A stretch of 64,000 bases of DNA, taken from contig NZ_FXWH01000002.1 of NCBI RefSeq assembly GCF_900177775.1, forward strand, positions 186,001-250,000. Reading direction: 5' to 3'. Below are positions 58,923 through 64,000 of this stretch, one piece after another. Numbering within the stretch: position 1 is the first letter of the stretch; each line of letters opens with the position of its first letter. The notes under the pieces are model-generated. The model was given only the letters and a program-made list of their open reading frames with translations, searched no databases and was not told the origin of the DNA. Made by a program: the position numbers and the translations under genes. Source of the DNA: Pseudidiomarina planktonica. GTDB taxonomy: Bacteria; Pseudomonadota; Gammaproteobacteria; Enterobacterales; Alteromonadaceae.

Positions 58923-60074
58923 CTAACTCACGCGCTGATAACCGTCGAGCTGCCCCTGTGGACTTAACACCCACTGCCACAACTGAATGTCGCGCGCCCG
59001 GAAAGCTCCGGCGCAAGAATATAAGTAGTAACGCCACATTCGATAGAATGTTTCATCGTAGTTCTGTTTTAATTCGGGCCAGGCGGCTTCAAAGTTCGCT
59101 GCCCAGGCCATCAGTGTTTTGTCGTAATCAGCCCCAAAGTTATGTAAGTCTTCGGCAACGAAAACACCATCTATTGCATCGCCAATTTGGCCAATTGAAG
59201 GTAAATCTCCGTTTGGAAAAATATACTTATCAATCCACGGGTCTGTTGTTGAGTTACGTTTATTTTTACCAATGGTATGTAGCAGCATCAAGCCCTCTGG
59301 CTTTAAGCAACGCGCTGCCACTTGCATAAAGGTGCGATGGTTCTTGCGACCTACATGTTCAAACATTCCAATACTGACCACCCGGTCAAAGCTATGTTTT
59401 TCGGCCTCAGTAGTACCCAGTTCACGATAATCCTGCAGCTTGAAGGTAAGCGGATAGTCGCTATGATGTTCTTCGGCCCAGGCCACCTGTTCACGTGAAA
59501 CCGTAACGCCGACACATTCGACACCGTAGTGCTCAGCTGCGTAGCGCATAAAGCTACCCCAGCCGCAGCCAATATCTAATACGCGCATGCCTTTCTCAAG
59601 CTTAAGTTTGCGACAAATCAGATCCAGTTTGGCGGTTTGAGCATCTTCCAGATTGTCGGTGTCGCGCCAATAACCGCAGGTATAAGTGAGGCGGCTATCG
59701 AGCATGGCTTTATATAGATCGTTGCCTTTATCGTAGTGCTGTTCACCCACTTCAAAGGCACGTGAATTGGACTGCAGGTTCAGTAGTTTTACCTTCAGCG
59801 CCTGCCAGATGAGCGACTTGGGATTTACTTTTTCGTTAATTTGCCCACGCAATATGTGATAGAAAAATTGGTCGAGCTCAGCAACATCCCAGGCTCCATT
59901 CATATAGGCTTCACCCAGCGCCAGATTGCCTCGGGCCAGAGCGGCATCGACAATGCCTGTTTGATGCAATTGAATATCCTGCGGTGCCGTTCCATTAACG
60001 GTAATACCAGCTTCTTTCAGCAGGCGAGTAAATTGTTCATCCAGATTATGATTCTTTGATAATTTCGCAGCCAT
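58923..60074 (-). CDS. cfa: Cyclopropane-fatty-acyl-phospholipid synthase
   Basis: A 383-residue SAM-dependent enzyme (E. coli Cfa 382) that adds a methylene bridge to unsaturated chains of membrane phospholipids in stationary phase or acid stress. The SAM site DIGCGWGSFMRYAAEHYGV and the later FDRVVSIGMFEHVG, LMLLHTIG and WIDKYIFPNGDLPS stretches are present; the N-terminal lipid-binding domain contains NGAWDVAELDQFFYHIL. I start at the ATG at 60074 rather than 60107, for length and the GAGAG upstream. The promoter lies well upstream, giving a long 5' leader. Confidence 0.95.
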   Translation of the reverse strand: MAAKLSKNHNLDEQFTRLLKEAGITVNGTAPQDIQLHQTGIVDAALARGNLALGEAYMNGAWDVAELDQFFYHILRGQINEKVNPKSLIWQALKVKLLNLQSNSRAFEVGEQHYDKGNDLYKAMLDSRLTYTCGYWRDTDNLEDAQTAKLDLICRKLKLEKGMRVLDIGCGWGSFMRYAAEHYGVECVGVTVSREQVAWAEEHHSDYPLTFKLQDYRELGTTEAEKHSFDRVVSIGMFEHVGRKNHRTFMQVAARCLKPEGLMLLHTIGKNKRNSTTDPWIDKYIFPNGDLPSIGQIGDAIDGVFVAEDLHNFGADYDKTLMAWAANFEAAWPELKQNYDETFYRMWRYYLYSCAGAFRARDIQLWQWVLSPQGQLDGYQRVS

Positions 60075-60218
60075 ATCACTCTCTTTTGTTCTCGTTGTGT
60101 GACACAAGCAAAAGGAACCTGCTAAAACTTAGCAGATTTCGTAAGAAGAATGCTAAGTCGCGCGGTTAGGGCGGCGTAATAGTATGTGGACGTTGGTTGA
60201 CACTTTGCATGGGTGAGG

Positions 60219-60248
60219 ATTATAGCAAATGCCCATGCAGAGCGTCAC
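60219..60248 (-). promoter_or_regulatory. Putative cfa promoter inside an inverted repeat
   Basis: On the minus strand GTGACG (60248-60243), 18 nt and a perfect TATAAT (60224-60219) form a sigma-70-type promoter about 140 nt upstream of cfa. It overlaps an inverted repeat with arms GACACTTTGCATGGG (60199-60213) and CCCATGCAGAGCGTC (60232-60246), which are complementary apart from one mismatch and one wobble. Confidence 0.5.
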
Positions 60249-60268
60249 CTTACTTATTTGAAGCAGCT

Positions 60269-61864
60269 TTAGGCGGCGGCTTCCTGTTGCGCTAAATATT
60301 CGTCATAAGTACCGCTGAAGTCTCGAATATCGTTAGCCGTAATCTCAATGATACGGTTTGCCAGCGTTGATACGAATTCGCGGTCGTGGCTCACAAATAT
60401 CAGTGTGCCTTCGAACAGTTCTAACGCCATATTGAGTGATTCAATGGACTCCATATCCAAATGGTTGGTAGGTTCGTCCATAACCAGAATATTTGGTCGT
60501 TGCAGAATCAGCTTACCAAATACCATGCGGCCTTTTTCGCCACCGGAAAGTACATTTACTTTCTTACCAATGTCATTGGCGGAGAACAATAAGCGACCCA
60601 GCACACCACGCACGGCTTGCTCGTCATCGCTTGGCTGCTTCCATTGATCCATCCAGTCGAACACCGTCATGTTTTGTTTAAACATATGCGCATGGTCTTG
60701 TGGGCAATAACCGATATTGCAGTTTTCAGACCACTTCACCAAACCGGAATCCGGCGTGTACTCGTTCAGCAAACATTTCAGCAGGGTGGTTTTACCAATA
60801 CCGTTGGCACCCAAAATAGCTACTTTTTCGCCTACTTCAATTTGCGCACTCAAGCCAGTTAATACCTGTTCGTCATCAAAGCTTTTCTTCAGGTCTTTAA
60901 ACTCAAGCGCCTGCCGGAACAGCTTTTTGGTTTGATCGAACCTGATAAAAGGATTGACGCGACTGGATGCTTTCACTTCGCTGAGCTGAATTTTTTCAAT
61001 TTGCTTCGCACGTGACGTTGCCTGTTTGGCTTTAGATGCATTCGCAGAGAAACGGCTTACGAAGCTTTGTAGCTCAGATATTTTTTCTTTCTTCTTAGCG
61101 TTATCACTCAACAGCTGTTCGCGAGCCTGAGTTGCCGCAAACATATATTGGTCGTAGTTACCCGGATACAGGCGCAGTTCGCCGTAATCAATATCTGCCA
61201 TATGCGTACAGACACTGTTTAAGAAGTGGCGATCGTGCGAAATAATAATCATGGTGCAGTTGCGATCACGCAGCACAGTTTCCAGCCAGCGAATGGTGTT
61301 AATGTCCAGGTTGTTGGTTGGTTCGTCCAGCAACATAATGTCTGGATCTGAGAACAACACCTGCGCCAATAGCACTCGCAGTTTTAAGCCCGGCGCTATG
61401 GCAGCCATTGGCTCAAAATGATTTTCCAGAGGAATACCTACGCCCAGTAGAATTTCACCGGCGCGGGATTCGGCGGTGTAACCGTCCATTTCCGCGAACT
61501 CGGTTTCTAAATCGGCAACACGCATGCCGTCCGCATCGCTCATTTCAGCGCTGCCATAAATACGGTCGCGTTCTACTTTTACCTTCCACAGCTCTTCATG
61601 ACCCATGATGACAGTGTCGACTACGGAGAACTCTTCGTAGGCGAATTGATCCTGGCGCAATTTACCAACACGCATGTTCGGCGCAACGGACACGTTGCCA
61701 GAAGACGGTTCCAGATCGCCTGAAAGGATTTTCATAAAGGTGGACTTGCCACAACCATTGGCGCCAATCAGGCCGTAACGGTTGCCTTCACCAAACTTTA
61801 CCGAGATATTTTCAAATAACGGCTTGGCACCAAATTGCATGGTGATATTTGCGGTAGAAATCAC
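60269..61864 (-). CDS. ybiT: ABC-F family ATPase YbiT
   Basis: A 531-residue soluble ABC-F protein with two ATPase domains and no membrane segment. Walker A motifs are GANGCGKST and GANGIGKTT; Walker B segments are [11 protein letters not shown] and [11 protein letters not shown]. The linker between the domains has the charged arm typical of ribosome-binding ABC-F factors. The start [24 protein letters not shown] (split by the ITMQF motif) and total length match E. coli YbiT (530). The first signature motif is the degenerate APGLKLRVL seen in this subfamily. It acts at the ribosome's E-site. Confidence 0.94.
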   Translation of the reverse strand: MISTANITMQFGAKPLFENISVKFGEGNRYGLIGANGCGKSTFMKILSGDLEPSSGNVSVAPNMRVGKLRQDQFAYEEFSVVDTVIMGHEELWKVKVERDRIYGSAEMSDADGMRVADLETEFAEMDGYTAESRAGEILLGVGIPLENHFEPMAAIAPGLKLRVLLAQVLFSDPDIMLLDEPTNNLDINTIRWLETVLRDRNCTMIIISHDRHFLNSVCTHMADIDYGELRLYPGNYDQYMFAATQAREQLLSDNAKKKEKISELQSFVSRFSANASKAKQATSRAKQIEKIQLSEVKASSRVNPFIRFDQTKKLFRQALEFKDLKKSFDDEQVLTGLSAQIEVGEKVAILGANGIGKTTLLKCLLNEYTPDSGLVKWSENCNIGYCPQDHAHMFKQNMTVFDWMDQWKQPSDDEQAVRGVLGRLLFSANDIGKKVNVLSGGEKGRMVFGKLILQRPNILVMDEPTNHLDMESIESLNMALELFEGTLIFVSHDREFVSTLANRIIEITANDIRDFSGTYDEYLAQQEAAA

Positions 61865-61991
61865 GAATCGCGTACTCAGCTATAGACTAAAAATTGAGCG
61901 CGGTAATGTACGCTTTTTAGGTCGAAATTACAAAGATTCTTTCAGGAAATAAGGGATTCTTACGAATTGTTAACAAGCTGTCTGGGCGCCC

Positions 61992-63053
61992 TTACCCAGT
62001 GTTGCCTAAGATCATTTCAAATTCTATGCCGACCATCCAGCGCGTGGTGCGTTGCTGGAGCTCGGTTTCCTTCGGCCAGTGGGTGCCAATCCAGGTTTCC
62101 ATAAACAGCCATTCGCGTAAGAACCGCTGCCGGTGAATACCGCGAATACCGTAGTCCTGAATCGGGGCCTCGTGATGGGTTTCACCGTAAATCCAGACTT
62201 CGCTGGCCAGGGCGCGATTGGTGTCATATAAATAATAAATACGCGAGTTGGCGTTCCAGCGAATGCCGTCAGTACGCTCGGCAAAGGTCGCTCGGGCATA
62301 GGTTTTAGCAACCCAGCGCTGGTGCAATGCAACTTCATGATGAATATCTTGTGCCACGCCGAAGCCGTCGCTGTCACGCCAGAAACCAACCGACTGAACC
62401 GCTATTTCAGCATTGTCGGCAACCATAGTTTCGAAGCGGTAGCGGGCGCGAACATAAGTGTCGAGCTTGAGGCCACCACGAATGCCGGCTCCAAAAGACA
62501 AGTCGTGCTGATTGTCTAAGTAAGGGTCAAAACCTAAGCCAACCAGCCATTCGTCGTCGCCCTGAGTGCGGCGCATGACGGAAGGGCGACGTTGGGCGTC
62601 ACCGGCAACAAAGTCATCAAAGTCACCGCGGCCGATAACCGCGGAAAACTGCTCTTTTGCGTGCGGGATTTTTAGTTTAGCGCGGAAGCTGGAGTCAATA
62701 CTGAACCCGTCGTGTTCGTCCCATTGCGGGGCAACAATTAATCGGCCGGTGCTGCCTTCGTATTTGTCTGAGTCGAGCGGCTCGCCAAAGAAACCATCTA
62801 CCCAACTGGCGGTGCTATCAAGTACCGTTTGAACGCCATCGCGAAAACCGTCAACCCAAATGCGGTCGGCTTCAGTTGGCGGGTGAGTTGGGTACCGCTC
62901 GGCTTGTGACTGTTCCTGTGACTGCTCTTCAGACTGCTCAGTGGCTTCTTCAGGGGGCGCGGACTGAGCACTTAGTTGCGCGCTGAACAGCACCGCAAGC
63001 AGCGGTACCGTAGTAAACCAAAGTCGTTGTCGCATCCAATCGCGTTTAGTCAC
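61992..63053 (-). CDS. Hypothetical secreted protein, probable outer-membrane beta barrel
   Basis: A 353-residue protein I cannot name. A signal peptide (cleavage after LSA or SAQ) is followed by a short acidic stretch rich in E, Q and S. The rest is a region of alternating hydrophobic and polar residues with many aromatic ends (e.g. WLVGLGFDPYLDNQHDLSFGAG, YVRARYRFETMV), ending WMVGIEFEMILGNTG. This looks like a barrel of roughly 12-14 strands. I choose the GTG at 63053, since GGAGAT lies 6 nt upstream; in-frame ATGs at 63065 and 63035 have weaker sites. No functional neighbours are evident. Confidence 0.75.
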   Translation of the reverse strand: MTKRDWMRQRLWFTTVPLLAVLFSAQLSAQSAPPEEATEQSEEQSQEQSQAERYPTHPPTEADRIWVDGFRDGVQTVLDSTASWVDGFFGEPLDSDKYEGSTGRLIVAPQWDEHDGFSIDSSFRAKLKIPHAKEQFSAVIGRGDFDDFVAGDAQRRPSVMRRTQGDDEWLVGLGFDPYLDNQHDLSFGAGIRGGLKLDTYVRARYRFETMVADNAEIAVQSVGFWRDSDGFGVAQDIHHEVALHQRWVAKTYARATFAERTDGIRWNANSRIYYLYDTNRALASEVWIYGETHHEAPIQDYGIRGIHRQRFLREWLFMETWIGTHWPKETELQQRTTRWMVGIEFEMILGNTG

Positions 63054-63361
63054 AGTTATCTCCATAAAACCTAAACTCAACATACAAGTAAACTGGTCGA
63101 GTGGCTAGCCTAATGAAGCGCTTTTGTAACTGGGATCATGCAAAATTCAAATTTTATAGCTTGCCAGTACTTGGTAGCAGCTAACCCTGCCTTATTGTTA
63201 AATATTTGGTAAAGAATTTTATTTAATCGAATAAAGCGACGAAATGATTCGGTATTTTCCGTTGGACGAATTTGCGGCGTTGGGTAAAAATAGCGGCCTT
63301 CAAATATGCTGCCCAGAATATGTGCTTTCCTGACATGCGATTGGTCACAAGAGGGAAGTGA
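63054..63361. other. Intergenic region upstream of the GAF gene
   Basis: About 308 bp between two divergent genes with no recognisable gene on either strand. It is AT-rich in the middle (around 63190-63235, including TTGTTA and TTTATT at promoter-like spacing) and contains a TTTATT/AATAAA hairpin-like pair. I see nothing else that can be supported. Confidence 0.5.
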
Positions 63362-64000
63362 ATGAAAATCGAATATGAAGCGGCGCGACTATCTATTTTA
63401 CGTAAGCTTGATTTGCTGGACAGCGCGCCTAGTGAAAGTTTCGACCGTATTACCCGCATCGCCAGCCAAGTGTTTAACTTACCTATTGCTGCGGTATCCC
63501 TGACTGACCAGGATCGGCAGTGGTTTAGATCGCGTGTTGGCGTAGATTACTTGGAAATCCCACGTGACAAATCGTGCTGTAGTGAGGTGGTTGACCAGTC
63601 GCGTGTTTTGGTGGTTAACGACTTACTGGAATCAGAGCACTATCGCGATAGCATGTTGGCGGAATCAGGTATCCGGTTTTATGCTGGCGCCCCATTAATG
63701 ACTCGCGATGGTTTTTCGCTGGGCGCTATGTGCGTGTTCGGCACCGAACCACGACAGTTCAACCAACAAGAGCTGGATACACTGCGTGATTTGGCGGCCA
63801 TGGTCATGGCGCAAGTTGAATTGCAGCATGCTGTGGGTCGAGTAGATTCAGGTACCGGTTTACCGAATTACCTGCAGTTTGTTGAAGACTTGGAGGACTT
63901 AGCCCGTGATCATCCGGAACGAATTTATTATGCCTTAAGCACTGAGTTGGTTGATTTGAGTCAGGCTAGTTTATTGCAACGGGTCATGGGGCCATCATAT
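63362..64000 (+). CDS. GAF domain protein with degenerate GGDEF start, 3' end outside the window
   Basis: The 213 codons seen encode an N-terminal GAF domain (about residues 20-160) with the familiar FNLPIAAVSLTDQDRQWFRSR, DKSCCSEV and FYAGAPLMTRDGFSLGAMCVF stretches. A segment starting DSGTGLPNYLQFVEDL follows and resembles the first helix of a GGDEF domain but is already divergent. Such proteins usually continue to an EAL phosphodiesterase domain, which cannot be seen here. There is no signal peptide, so it is cytoplasmic. The ribosome site GAGGGA precedes the ATG. No stop occurs before the window ends. Confidence 0.83.
   Translation, partial: MKIEYEAARLSILRKLDLLDSAPSESFDRITRIASQVFNLPIAAVSLTDQDRQWFRSRVGVDYLEIPRDKSCCSEVVDQSRVLVVNDLLESEHYRDSMLAESGIRFYAGAPLMTRDGFSLGAMCVFGTEPRQFNQQELDTLRDLAAMVMAQVELQHAVGRVDSGTGLPNYLQFVEDLEDLARDHPERIYYALSTELVDLSQASLLQRVMGPSY

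Overview
This window looks like the chromosome of a marine gammaproteobacterium of the Alteromonadales. Idiomarinaceae (Idiomarina / Pseudidiomarina / Aliidiomarina) is my best guess; this is inference from gene order and protein style, not a computed match. The evidence is the row of conserved gammaproteobacterial blocks: trmH-recG, ubiE-ubiJ-ubiB-tatA-tatB-tatC-tatD, gppA-rhlB divergent from trxA-rho, ubiD-fre, and recC-recB-recD. I see no rRNA, tRNA, CRISPR array, prophage or intact insertion sequence. The window is gene-dense, with only one gene-free stretch slightly over 300 bp (63054-63361).

Layout. 1-2149 (minus): first codons of an EAL-HDOD signalling protein, a secreted M20 amidohydrolase and a pseudouridine synthase. 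2240-10949 (plus): tRNA methylation (trmH), fork repair (recG), ubiquinone assembly (ubiEJB) and the twin-arginine translocase (tatABC) followed by a secreted protein and tatD. 10953-13795: a membrane diguanylate cyclase and a magnesium-type hemB. 13792-19055: gppA-like and rhlB facing trxA and rho, then a membrane endonuclease/exonuclease/phosphatase protein. 19170-21349: ubiD-fre. 21357-26691: a TPP-riboswitch-controlled thiamine salvage operon (TonB receptor, YkoF-like binder, PnuT permease, thiamine kinase-like enzyme, MFS transporter). 26784-30921: stress genes (DUF3185, Dps), trhO and a TPR diguanylate cyclase. 31044-40122: recCBD with overlapping stop/start codons. 40240-50245: a mixed accessory stretch with a DMT transporter, MaoC-like dehydratase, lipoprotein Ntn-hydrolase acylase, chemoreceptor behind a sigma-28-type promoter, DUF6436 protein, YaiI, a solitary solute-binding lipoprotein, a chimeric gene wreck and a WYL regulator with a palindromic operator candidate. 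50324-63053: transporters (TSUP, CNNM, SulP, Nramp-like), alanine racemase, UspA, malic enzyme, cfa, the ABC-F protein YbiT and a probable outer-membrane protein. 63362-end: a GAF protein that runs off the window.

Genes working together. Quinone biosynthesis is represented by ubiE, ubiJ, ubiB, ubiD and the flavin reductase fre. RecG and RecBCD cover recombination repair. Thiamine is taken up across both membranes and phosphorylated under TPP feedback. Cyclic-di-GMP signalling is spread over four genes (partial EAL-HDOD, DISM-GGDEF, TPR-GGDEF, GAF with a degenerate GGDEF start), plus one GGDEF remnant.

Most unusual items: an Nramp-family transporter lacking the hallmark metal ligands of helices 1 and 6 and possibly translated from a leaderless mRNA; a chemoreceptor with a histidine-rich six-helix membrane sensor region; the TPP operon combining YkoF, PnuT, kinase and an unexplained MFS protein; an Aer/GGDEF deletion chimera; and several perfect or near-perfect inverted repeats in intergenic DNA.
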